This document shows, in pieces, positions 7,796-13,900 of a stretch of 35,201 nt of DNA. The notes under the pieces are model-generated. The model was not told the origin of the DNA and searched no databases. It saw nothing but the letters and a program-made list of their open reading frames with translations. Numbering within the stretch: the first letter of the stretch is position 1; every line of letters begins with the position of its first letter. The DNA comes from Aneurinibacillus danicus (GTDB taxonomy: Bacteria; Bacillota; Bacilli; Aneurinibacillales; Aneurinibacillaceae), in assembly GCF_007991215.1 (NCBI RefSeq), contig NZ_BJXX01000133.1, positions 1-35,201 of the forward strand. Reading direction: 5' to 3'. The translations under genes and the position numbers were made by a program.

Positions 7796-9619
7796 CTATC
7801 TCATCCTCTCTTCGCTTGCGGTTGTAGCTGCTTTCTCAGCCTGCGCAAGCCCGCTCACGAATGAGCCAAACAATTGGGTCGCATGGTTCACTCCCGTGGT
7901 AGGCTGCTCTTCCGCCAGAACGGCGATTGCATAACGCGGGTTCTCGCGCGGTACGTAGCCAACAAACCATTGATTGTTCATTGCCATCCCCCGTACAGTC
8001 GTCTGTGCCGTTCCGCTTTTCCCGGCCGATTTCCACGGCAATTTTTTCAGCATAGCCGCCGTTCCGTCGTCGACAACCTTCTCCATGAATTGCCGCAATA
8101 TCCGCGCCGTCTCCGCTGAAATGTCTGTGCTGTCTAACGGCCGGTCTTCAAATCTGTAAAATGTAGTTCCGTTCTGATAGTTAATGGACTGGACAGTACG
8201 CACTTTCTGTTTTTTACCTCCGTCTGCAATAATCGCCGCCATATTGGCGGCCTGAAGCGGGGTCAATTGCACGTCCCGCTGACCGATGCCGGTCTGAATG
8301 AGAATCCCTTCGTCATGCCTGGGCACGCCTTGAGCGAATACGCGCCCCCTATCCTCACCGTCGAGCTGCTGAAACTTCCCCAGCTTGTAGAACGGCATCT
8401 TCTCCCAGCCAATCTGCTGATTTAACCCCAATTTAACCGCATAGTACTGCAGCTTTTCCGGTCCTACCTTTTTGGCGATTTCCGCAAACGCGATATTGCA
8501 TGACTCGGCAAACGCCTGTTCAAACGTAAGGTTGCCATGTCCTTCTTCCTTCCAGCAGGAGAAGCCATACTTGCCAAGTTTACCATGACAGGTAAAATGA
8601 TCGTCCGGCTTAACCAACCCCTCTTCGAGCGCCGCGGCCGCCACGACGATTTTGAATATGGAACCCGGGACGGCCTGCTTAATAGCCCGGTTCTTCCAGG
8701 CATCCGTCGTCGGATCGGGCCGCGCCGGATCGAAGTCCGGACGCGAAACCATCGCCAGGACGTCGCGCGTCTCTACATCAAGCACAACCGCGGCACCTTT
8801 TTTTATAGGAGACGCGTCGAAAGCATCTTCAAGCTGTTTTTGAACCCTTGCATCAAGAGTCGTCACCAATGTGAGCGGATAAAAAGAATTTTCCGCTTCT
8901 TTCAACCGTACGTCAAGTCCATTTAGCGGATTCCCGCGTCCATCTACGAAGTATGAAACCGATTTTTCGCCGACACCGGCAAGAAACGGCTGAAATGAAC
9001 GCTCAAGTCCTGCGACACCGACCTTGCTGGACGGGTGCAGCAGGCCGGACTCCAAATCATCCTGATATTTCTCTTGAATGAGTTTGGCATTCTGACCGAT
9101 ATATCCGATTAGATGATGGGCCAGCATATCTTTTGGATACCGCGTTGTCACCGGCAGCGGCATCACGCCGGAAATGTTGAGTTCCTGGATCTGCCGTGCC
9201 TGGTCCTGGCGCAGCGAAATGATGCTTCCGTCCCTGTTCTTCCAGAATCCGGCATGTTTTACGCTTGAAAGCAACAGGCGCGTTTCTTCTTTTGTAATAC
9301 CCAATACTTGTCCCAATTTATCGATTTTCTCATTATCATCAAGCGAGTAGCGAACAAGCGGGAAAATCGCCAGACCCGTCTGCTCTTCTCCGGTCAGCGG
9401 TACGCCCCGGCGATCGTAAATCATGCCGCGTCCGGTATCGAGTACAATCTTCTCACGGCGCTGCGCCACGGACCGCTCCACCAGGTTCACCTTGTGAGGC
9501 GAGAATGAATGCGTATCTACCACCTGAATCCAGGCAAGCCGTGTGATGATTCCTGTATATAAAAAGGTAAACAATAGCAAAACAATAAACATCCGCCGTT
9601 TTTTCCGATTCAGCGACAT
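7796..9619 (-). CDS. Class B penicillin-binding protein, PbpI/YrrR-like transpeptidase
   Basis: About 607 residues with an N-terminal membrane anchor (residues about 9-28), a PBP dimerisation-type region including GMIYDRRGVPL, and a C-terminal transpeptidase domain. The active-site motifs are SxxK in PGSIFK (S at about 318), SxN as SCN (about 375) and KSG/T in GKSGTAQTT (about 533). It cross-links peptidoglycan stems on the outer face of the membrane. In B. subtilis pbpI (yrrR) lies downstream of udk-greA, and this gene sits downstream of udk on the same strand, which supports PbpI/PBP4b over SpoVD or PBP2. There is no C-terminal PASTA domain. The ATG at 9619 follows AAAGGGG; a TTG at 9640 is less likely. 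Confidence 0.9.
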   Translation of the reverse strand: MSLNRKKRRMFIVLLLFTFLYTGIITRLAWIQVVDTHSFSPHKVNLVERSVAQRREKIVLDTGRGMIYDRRGVPLTGEEQTGLAIFPLVRYSLDDNEKIDKLGQVLGITKEETRLLLSSVKHAGFWKNRDGSIISLRQDQARQIQELNISGVMPLPVTTRYPKDMLAHHLIGYIGQNAKLIQEKYQDDLESGLLHPSSKVGVAGLERSFQPFLAGVGEKSVSYFVDGRGNPLNGLDVRLKEAENSFYPLTLVTTLDARVQKQLEDAFDASPIKKGAAVVLDVETRDVLAMVSRPDFDPARPDPTTDAWKNRAIKQAVPGSIFKIVVAAAALEEGLVKPDDHFTCHGKLGKYGFSCWKEEGHGNLTFEQAFAESCNIAFAEIAKKVGPEKLQYYAVKLGLNQQIGWEKMPFYKLGKFQQLDGEDRGRVFAQGVPRHDEGILIQTGIGQRDVQLTPLQAANMAAIIADGGKKQKVRTVQSINYQNGTTFYRFEDRPLDSTDISAETARILRQFMEKVVDDGTAAMLKKLPWKSAGKSGTAQTTVRGMAMNNQWFVGYVPRENPRYAIAVLAEEQPTTGVNHATQLFGSFVSGLAQAEKAATTASEERMR

Positions 9620-9715
9620 GCTGCAAAGCCCCTTTCCCAAAGCAGTAAACTAGACTATCTATCCAGTTTTGCCGCGTCAATCAGGGCTTAAACATATAAA
9701 GAACGACATAAAAAC

Positions 9716-9755
9716 AGGCCGCGAATTAGTTGGAAGAACAACCAATTCGCGGCCT
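9716..9755 (-). terminator. Strong terminator hairpin at the edge of the gerP island
   Basis: AGGCCGCGAATT at 9716-9727 pairs perfectly with 9744-9755, extended by a GTTG/CAAC inner stem and GAAGAA loop. A TTTTT tract follows on the minus strand. It ends the transcript of the gene at 9772-10362. Confidence 0.9.
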
Positions 9756-9771
9756 GCTTACCGATATGAAA

Positions 9772-10362
9772 TCACTTTTGCTTTTTGGCTTTTACTATTT
9801 TAGACTTTAAATTTTCCAAATTCTCACCTTTCACTTCAATATTTCCCCAACCTACACGCTTAGTTACATATTTCATAGCATGTAACTTCCCGTTAATATT
9901 TTTCAATCTTCCCTGAGGACCTCCCAAGATCGCATAAGTTCCATTATCGTTTTTACGTGCGAAAATTACATACTCTTCGCCAGGTACGAGAAGCGGATCA
10001 TCTTCCAGCTCCATCTTAATCTTCTCTCCGTTTACTTCTGTTAAACCACCGGTTTGAGTAATAGAGATTTTCTGACCTTTTTCACTATTAATAATTGGTT
10101 TTACAACTGTTGCCTCAAAATCAGACATTGGAATATGATCAACTGACTTCTCGCTTATTTTCTCGCCAACAGTCACTAAAGCAACTAAGTCACTATCCTG
10201 AGCAAGCTCCTCTATACTACCGTAACTATAATTCCAGCTCGCATGGCTATAAACAGTTTTAATTTCCGGGCTTTGTATAGAAGAATACGCTACTCCAGCT
10301 CCTGAAACAACTCCAACAGCTAGAATTGCTGCACCCAATTTCTTTCTTGATTTTTTAATCAC
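9772..10362 (-). CDS. Secreted hypothetical protein (196 aa)
   Basis: The N-terminus has a lysine-rich start and a hydrophobic segment at about 9-27, consistent with a signal peptide or membrane anchor. The mature part is predicted mostly beta: the SIEELAQDSDLVALVTVGEK stretch (about 52-71) is typical of small secreted proteins in which a D-L-V-x-x-x-x-V-G strand opens a barrel-like domain, followed by a V-P-G-E-E-Y-V-I-F-A-R block near 127-137 and a very basic tail. I do not recognise a named family. Just upstream on the same strand lies a remnant that resembles the end of a zinc metalloprotease, so this may be the surviving partner of a protease operon. Its base composition is lower in GC than the neighbouring pbp gene. 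Confidence 0.75.
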   Translation of the reverse strand: MIKKSRKKLGAAILAVGVVSGAGVAYSSIQSPEIKTVYSHASWNYSYGSIEELAQDSDLVALVTVGEKISEKSVDHIPMSDFEATVVKPIINSEKGQKISITQTGGLTEVNGEKIKMELEDDPLLVPGEEYVIFARKNDNGTYAILGGPQGRLKNINGKLHAMKYVTKRVGWGNIEVKGENLENLKSKIVKAKKQK

Positions 10363-10394
10363 TTCATTCCCACCTCTATTAAAGTTTTAGGCTA

Positions 10395-10560
10395 TTATGG
10401 ATAAATAGCTTTTATTCCGTTACTGTCATCTGTTTGTGGAGTGGTCAAACCATACGTACCATAGCGGCTGTTTGTACCAAATGTAGCTGGATTCATAGTT
10501 ACCTTTATTACCATTTACTTTGCGGGTGGTGTCAGCTTCGCCGGTACTACCCCAGTTAAG
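10395..10560 (-). pseudogene. Remnant of a matrixin-like metalloprotease C-terminus
   Basis: On the minus strand the frame ending at the TAA at 10395 reads TMNPATFGTNSRYGTYGL then TTPQTDDSNGIKAIYP, like the end of matrixin-type proteases (T-M-N-P turn, then L-x-x-x-D-x-x-G-I-x-x-I-Y). Upstream, the next stop in this frame is at 10515, but another frame continues with NWGSTGEADTTRKVNGNKGN, which suggests a frameshift. No HExxHxxGxxH zinc motif is present in the remaining DNA. It is therefore a truncated fragment. The family assignment is by eye only. Confidence 0.4.
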
Positions 10561-10564
10561 CGAA

Positions 10565-10612
10565 CCAACTGAATTGAATAATGAACCTCTGGGTGAATGT
10601 CATCATATCATA
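10565..10612 (+). promoter_or_regulatory. SigmaK-like promoter of the first gerP transcript
   Basis: AC at 10585-10586, a 17-base spacer and CATATCATA at 10604-10612 match the SigmaK consensus AC-N16/17-CATANNNTA. TGGGT (TRGGY, GerE-like) lies in the spacer. The upstream box AACTGAATTGAATAATGAAC is shared with the other two gerP promoters. Confidence 0.65.
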
Positions 10613-10645
10613 TATTATTAACTACTTTACAAAGGATGGTTGTTT

Positions 10646-10867
10646 ATGCCTTCAATCGTTGGAGTTATAAATATAGTGAGCGTTGATCACAGTTCAATAA
10701 TCAACTTTGCCGATGCTGTTACTCTTGCTCCCAAAAGCACTTCACAAACGTTTGCTGGAGCAGGTTCCTTCAATACCGCTGATAATATGAAATTCTCTAG
10801 TGGGCCTAGCGAAACGAATACTAACGAAATCCATTTTTCAGATGGAAATATTGCAGGTATAGTGTAA
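10646..10867 (+). CDS. gerPF: GerPF/GerPA-family spore germination protein, copy 1
   Basis: A 73-residue protein beginning MPSIVGVINIVSVDHSS and containing the K-S-T-S-x-T-F-A-G-A-G-S-F-N-T block of the GerPA/GerPF family. GerP proteins localise in the inner spore coat, and mutants show slowed germination because nutrient germinants pass the coat poorly. The C-terminal third (NTNEIHFSDGN) matches copy 3 rather than copy 2, so GerPF is the better name. The start is the ATG at 10646, aligned with the other copies, with AAAGGATGG upstream; a TTG at 10640 is less likely. It is the first gene of a gerPF-gerPD-gerPE unit. Confidence 0.85.
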   Translation: MPSIVGVINIVSVDHSSIINFADAVTLAPKSTSQTFAGAGSFNTADNMKFSSGPSETNTNEIHFSDGNIAGIV

Positions 10868-10939
10868 CAAAGAAATAACAGTTACAAAATTAAGAAAAGC
10901 TATTCGAACTGGTAGTAAAAGTTATTTTAGTACATTGTT

Positions 10940-10961
10940 AGAAGGAGAGAATATGTTTTAA
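10940..10961 (+). promoter_or_regulatory. Strong SD plus two-codon upstream ORF overlapping gerPD start
   Basis: AGAAGGAGAG is optimally spaced for ATG-TTT-TAA (10953-10961), and that TAA overlaps the gerPD ATG as TAATG. gerPD itself has no other good ribosome binding site, so re-initiation or a long-spaced start is implied. Confidence 0.45.
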
Positions 10962-11146
10962 TGAAGATGAGTGTAACTAACAAAGAAATCTCAGTTGGGA
11001 ATATTTATATTCAAGGTGTTTCGGAATCGTCTGTCTTCTTGGTGGGTGATACTAAGGTAATCACTTGTTCTTCTGTTTCTGATACTCCTCCCGAATCTGA
11101 ACCAACGGCTCCTCCATCAAGAAAAACAAGAGGCCGTAAGTTATGA
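10961..11146 (+). CDS. gerPD: GerPD-family spore germination protein (intact copy)
   Basis: A 61-residue protein. Residues 5-46 carry the GerPD pattern: ISVGNIYIQGVSESSVFLVGD, then V-I-T-C-S-S-V-S-D-T-P-P-E-S. After PPES the sequence differs from the usual L-I-x-G-P-x-V-P-L ending and is Pro/Arg-rich instead (to RGRKL), so the tail has been replaced or has diverged. It is expected to act in the spore coat with the other GerP proteins. Its stop overlaps the gerPE start (ATGA at 11143-11146), showing translational coupling. A second, canonical-tailed gerPD at 12995 is broken, so this copy may be the only functional GerPD in the window. Confidence 0.82.
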   Translation: MKMSVTNKEISVGNIYIQGVSESSVFLVGDTKVITCSSVSDTPPESEPTAPPSRKTRGRKL

Positions 11147-11532
11147 ACGCAAGAATATCTGTTGTTAAAAATATTAAGGTTCTTAGTGTTTCAGAAAGTT
11201 CTATTGTTCATGTAGGAGATGCTATCAATGTAAAACCTCGTTCAAAATCAATCGAGGTAGAACGTGGGCTTCCTTCCTTTATTGAAAATGAAGTGAATTT
11301 TTCTGACTATCCACCATTTAACAAACCTATTCCTCAACCTATTGTTCAAGAGGACGTTCAAATGGTTGTGAAAAACGAGTCTCCATGGATTAAAGTAAAT
11401 CAAGTTAACATTCTTGGTATTGCTGACTCCTCTGTTTTTCAAGTTGGTTCTAACAAGTTAATTGATACAGAATCCCGAAAAAAACAAATTCACCAATTGC
11501 TACACAATCAAGACCCTAAAGCTAATCCTTAG
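11143..11532 (+). CDS. gerPE: GerPE-family spore germination protein
   Basis: A 129-residue protein with two copies of the gerP strand motif: ISVVKNIKVLSVSESSIVHVGD at about 4-25 and IKVNQVNILGIADSSVFQVGS at about 84-104, separated by a Pro-rich, variable linker. This fits the GerPE family in size and in having an N-terminal VGD block. It is coupled to gerPD by a 4-base overlap and is the only gerPE in the window. SigmaK-dependent expression from 10565 is likely through read-through of the short gerPF-gerPD gap; no terminator is seen before it. Confidence 0.82.
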   Translation: MNARISVVKNIKVLSVSESSIVHVGDAINVKPRSKSIEVERGLPSFIENEVNFSDYPPFNKPIPQPIVQEDVQMVVKNESPWIKVNQVNILGIADSSVFQVGSNKLIDTESRKKQIHQLLHNQDPKANP

Positions 11533-11575
11533 TACTTGATTCATTAAAACACATGGAATATGGACGTTACAGAGC

Positions 11576-11809
11576 GCATGTGAACAGTTCGTATACGGAA
11601 AAGAAATATAAAACAACAGGTTGAACTAACTGAATTGAATTATGAACTTGTAGGCGAATGTCATCATACTTATATATTATTAAATACTTTATAAAGGATG
11701 GATATATATGCCTTCAATCGTTGGATCTATAAATACAGTAAGCATGGATCACGGTGCAGTGGTCAACCTTAATGAGTCTGTTATTCTTTCCCCTAAAAGT
11801 ACTTCAAAA
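11576..11809 (+). repeat. 234-bp direct repeat, copy A (promoter plus 5' part of gerPA)
   Basis: 11576-11809 matches 13176-13409 without gaps, at an offset of exactly 1600 bases. By eye there are 8 differences, all transitions. The repeat begins upstream of the promoter and ends inside codon 34 of the gene, where similarity stops abruptly. Confidence 0.92.
11626..11673 (+). promoter_or_regulatory. SigmaK-like promoter of the gerPA-gerPB-gerPC unit
   Basis: AC at 11646-11647, 17 bases, then CATACTTAT at 11665-11673 fits SigmaK except for the final TA. TAGGC (TRGGY) lies in the spacer. The AACTGAATTGAATTATGAAC box directly upstream is conserved. Confidence 0.6.
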
Positions 11810-11929
11810 ACTTTTGCCGGTGCTGGTTCCTTTAATACGGGTGATTTTCCACATACCAATAATGGTTTTAGTACAACAAATACTTATGATCCTGATATTG
11901 CAGATGCAAATGCCATGGGTTCCTTGTGA
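11708..11929 (+). CDS. gerPA: GerPA-family spore germination protein
   Basis: A 73-residue protein of the GerPA/GerPF family: MPSIVGSINTVSMDHGAVVN, then S-P-K-S-T-S-K-T-F-A-G-A-G-S-F-N-T-G-D-F and a tail T-N-N-G-x-S-T-T-N-T-Y-D-P-D-I-A-D. The tail differs from copies 1 and 3, and its position directly before gerPB and gerPC matches the gerPA-gerPB-gerPC order of B. subtilis, so GerPA is preferred. Its first 34 codons are nearly identical to those of copy 3. The ribosome binding site AAAGGATGG lies 9 bases upstream. Like the rest of the cluster it is expected to be made in the mother cell and placed in the spore coat. Confidence 0.85.
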   Translation: MPSIVGSINTVSMDHGAVVNLNESVILSPKSTSKTFAGAGSFNTGDFPHTNNGFSTTNTYDPDIADANAMGSL

Positions 11930-11947
11930 ATCAGGTAAGTGGAGGGG

Positions 11948-12166
11948 ATGATTATAGCTAATCTAACTGTTCATCAAAGTATTGTTATTCATAACTTCCG
12001 GGTAAATAGTATTACTAGTTCATCAGTTCTGCAAATTGGAAGTGCGGGCATAATTAAACCTTTATCTAACTTATATAATACCGGAGCATTTACTGGTCCC
12101 GCCCCTGAATCTGGGCAACCTCAGCAATTACAAGGCCCTTTCGTACCATTAGCACCCCCAACGTGA
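11948..12166 (+). CDS. gerPB: GerPB-family spore germination protein
   Basis: About 72 residues. The block IVIHNFRVNSITSSSVLQIG followed by SAGIIKPLSNLYNTGAFT, then G-P-A-P-E-S-G-Q-P-Q-Q-L-Q and a Pro-rich end, is characteristic of GerPB (family members have Q-I-G-S-A-G and L-S-N-x-Y-N-T-G). A GTG at 11939 would add three residues, but GTGGAGGGG looks like the ribosome binding site, so I start at the ATG at 11948, accepting short spacing. It follows gerPA by 18 bases and precedes gerPC, as in B. subtilis. Confidence 0.85.
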   Translation: MIIANLTVHQSIVIHNFRVNSITSSSVLQIGSAGIIKPLSNLYNTGAFTGPAPESGQPQQLQGPFVPLAPPT

Positions 12167-12251
12167 TAATTTTCATAATAAGTAATCTTGTTGTGGGCTA
12201 ACACCTATCTATTTATTTGCATAGGATAGCAGAAAAAGGGGGGGCAGTTGT

Positions 12252-12989
12252 ATGTACCATCAGGATATACAATCATTTTTGCAACAAATATATAATTACA
12301 TGAATTGGCACACTGAAAAAATAAACAATTTGGAAACGGCCCTTCAGCAATTACAGGAAGAAATTTCTTTAAAACAACAAGAACCAATAAATCAACTCGA
12401 TATGAGGATGCAGCAGTTCCGGGACGAAGTTGTTTCAAAACAGCAAATGTCAATCAATCAACTATCAACGATAGTACAGCAGCTGCAATCTGAAATCAGT
12501 TCATTGAAAAAACAACATCCGGTAATCGTAGAAAAAATGGAGTACAAATTTGACCAATTAAAGGTTGAAACATTAGAAGGGACTTTAAACATTGGCATTA
12601 CACCCAATGGCTTTGGAGAAATCGAAGAATTTTCCACCAACGATCAAACTGTGGAAGACATGCCGATCTATCCTCAACATTCGCGATTCCAGCAGATAAA
12701 AAATCATATTGATAACTATTTACATTCGGAGCTTCCTAAAGAAATCAGGGTTATGGAAAGAAGACAAAAATATAAGGTGAATGAGGAATTTCGTCAATTT
12801 ATAATTGAAGATATTAAAAAACAGGTAGATCAGCGTATTCACCATTATCTTAATCAAATGAACACAGATGCAACGGATAATGATTCAGGAACTATAGAGC
12901 AAACAGTCATTAAAAAAGTAAAAAAAGACATTCGGAGCGGTATTGAAAGTTATTTGAATAAATTATCACGAGAAGAGAAGAGTTCTTGA
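12252..12989 (+). CDS. gerPC: GerPC-family spore germination protein, elongated coiled-coil form
   Basis: A 245-residue protein, longer than the roughly 205 residues usual for GerPC. Residues 1-100 are coiled coil, including a 22-residue unit repeated 2.5 times (about 32-53, 54-75, 76-88), which explains the extra length. The C-terminal two thirds is the GerPC core: LNIGITPNGFGEIEEF near 114-129, then a helical domain with D-I-K-K-Q-V-D-x-R-I-H-H-Y. GerPC differs from the other GerP proteins in having no VGD-type strand motif. A GGGGGG tract precedes the ATG. It is followed after 5 bases by the broken gerPD. Confidence 0.88.
   Translation: MYHQDIQSFLQQIYNYMNWHTEKINNLETALQQLQEEISLKQQEPINQLDMRMQQFRDEVVSKQQMSINQLSTIVQQLQSEISSLKKQHPVIVEKMEYKFDQLKVETLEGTLNIGITPNGFGEIEEFSTNDQTVEDMPIYPQHSRFQQIKNHIDNYLHSELPKEIRVMERRQKYKVNEEFRQFIIEDIKKQVDQRIHHYLNQMNTDATDNDSGTIEQTVIKKVKKDIRSGIESYLNKLSREEKSS
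12345..12515 (+). repeat. 66-bp tandem repeat inside gerPC (about 2.5 copies)
   Basis: Units 12345-12410, 12411-12476 and the partial 12477-12515 each begin CAGCA or CAGCAG and encode a diverged 22-residue heptad block (QQ-x-x-x-E-x-x-S-x-K-Q-Q-x-x-I-N-Q-L). The units keep the reading frame. Confidence 0.75.
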
Positions 12990-12994
12990 TAAAT

Positions 12995-13166
12995 ATGAAT
13001 GTGGTTAATAAAAAAATTTCAGTTAAAGACATTCGGATTATCGGAGTTTTCAGCCCCGCCGTTTTTTTTAATAGGTGATATTCAGGTGATTACCTGTTCT
13101 TCTATTTTTGATACACCACCGGAATCACTTATAATTGGTCCGCTAGTTCCTCTACCAACGGAGTAA
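12995..13166 (+). pseudogene. gerPD: gerPD paralogue broken by one extra T in a T8 tract
   Basis: The frame starts MNVVNKKISVKDIRIIGV and hits a stop at 13076-13078 just after eight T residues at 13062-13069. With seven T residues the frame continues V-F-L-I-G-D, V-I-T-C-S-S-I-F-D-T-P-P-E-S-L-I-I-G-P-L-V-P-L and ends at the TAA at 13164, giving 56 residues with a canonical GerPD tail. It sits 5 bases after gerPC, the ancestral gerPD position. It could be a real frameshift, phase variation or transcriptional slippage, or a sequencing error. Confidence 0.85.
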
Positions 13167-13175
13167 AGAGGAGAG

Positions 13176-13409
13176 GCATGTAAACAGTTCATATACGGAA
13201 AAGAAATACAAAACAACAGGTTGAACTAACTGAATTGAATTATGAACTTGTAGGTGAATGTCATCATACTTATATATTATTAAATACTTTATAAAGGATG
13301 GATATACATGCCTTCAATCGTTGGATCTATAAATATAGTAAGCATGGATCACAGTGCAGTGGTCAACCTTAATGAGTCTGTTATTCTTTCCCCTAAAAGC
13401 ACTTCAAAA
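13176..13409 (+). repeat. 234-bp direct repeat, copy B (promoter plus 5' part of gerPF)
   Basis: Ungapped partner of 11576-11809. It covers the SigmaK-like promoter (AC at 13246-13247, CATACTTAT at 13265-13273, TAGGT in the spacer) and the first 34 codons of the gene at 13308. Confidence 0.92.
13226..13273 (+). promoter_or_regulatory. SigmaK-like promoter of the last gerPF
   Basis: The element is identical to that of gerPA except TAGGT for TAGGC in the spacer: AC at 13246-13247, 17 bases, CATACTTAT at 13265-13273. Confidence 0.6.
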
Positions 13410-13538
13410 TCATCTAACGGATCAGGTACTGGTAATACGGCCAATTTTATGAAATTCATTAATATTAGTCCTAATGCAACAAATACTAACGAGCCCCATA
13501 TATCAGATCAAAATATTGCAGATGCAGATATAGGGTAA
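13308..13538 (+). CDS. gerPF: GerPF-family spore germination protein, copy 3
   Basis: A 76-residue GerPA/GerPF-family protein. Residues 1-34 are almost the same as GerPA at 11708 because of the 234-bp repeat. Residues 35-76 (SSNGSGTGNTANFMKF, then N-A-T-N-T-N-E-P-H-I-S-D-Q-N) instead resemble copy 1, and the DNA just after the stop (GGTAACAAA, ATTCGAA, TGGTA) also matches the flank of copy 1. The gene is thus a mosaic. It has its own promoter and ends the cluster; a terminator follows at 13628. Role as for the other GerP coat proteins. Confidence 0.85.
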   Translation: MPSIVGSINIVSMDHSAVVNLNESVILSPKSTSKSSNGSGTGNTANFMKFINISPNATNTNEPHISDQNIADADIG

Positions 13539-13627
13539 CAAAAGTAAGAAGAGGTATTCGAAATGGTAAAGGTACTATCCCATCACCATCAAGCCAAGAT
13601 AAATTCATATCATAAAGTAAAAAAATC

Positions 13628-13670
13628 AGCTATTCTTTCTATAAAATACTGTAGAAAGAATGGCTTTTTT
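13628..13670 (+). terminator. Terminator of the gerP cluster
   Basis: Arms 13628-13641 and 13652-13665 pair over 14 positions with one G-T pair, followed by TTTTT. It is the first strong terminator after three gerP units. Confidence 0.85.
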
Positions 13671-13730
13671 ATGCCTCATCAGGATCTATGATTATTGAGA
13701 TTACCGATGATTTATCAAATAGTAACAGTG

Positions 13731-13755
13731 GCTCTGAAACCAGAGCGGCTTTTTT
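13731..13755 (+). terminator. Second terminator, 60 bases downstream
   Basis: GCTCTG-AAAC-CAGAGC stem-loop followed by GGCTTTTTT. It probably belonged to a gene now lost from the interval. Confidence 0.7.
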
Positions 13756-13900
13756 GTTGAATAAAAGCGCAGGTAATATAGTTATTCATAATAAGATGTT
13801 AAATAATTACAGATGATGAAAAGTATATCAGGCTACCTGCCTTGAAATAGTAATAAAACGAAGTAAAGAAGAGCCAGGTGGTTACAAAGGAGATGAGAAA

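Larger units (their letters stand above)
13539..13900. other. Intergenic region after the gerP cluster with two terminators
   Basis: The first 60 bases resemble the 3' flank of gerPF copy 1. Two terminators follow (13628-13670 and 13731-13755). The rest is AT-rich with no coding frame I can support, apart from the GGAGATGAG site for the gene at 13901. Confidence 0.6.

Noticed and set aside
9620-9640. TTG start at 9640 for the penicillin-binding protein
   Set aside because: The ATG at 9619 has AAAGGGG at good spacing and gives a normal anchor sequence.
11754-11951. 65-residue frame overlapping gerPA
   Set aside because: Frame-shifted shadow of gerPA with no conserved GerP motif.
12345-12515. 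CRISPR-like array
   Set aside because: The repeats are contiguous, in frame and coding; there are no spacers.
13062-13078. Programmed frameshifting in gerPD
   Set aside because: Not asserted: a T8 slip is possible, but nothing downstream such as a stimulatory structure is visible, so pseudogene or sequencing error is simpler.
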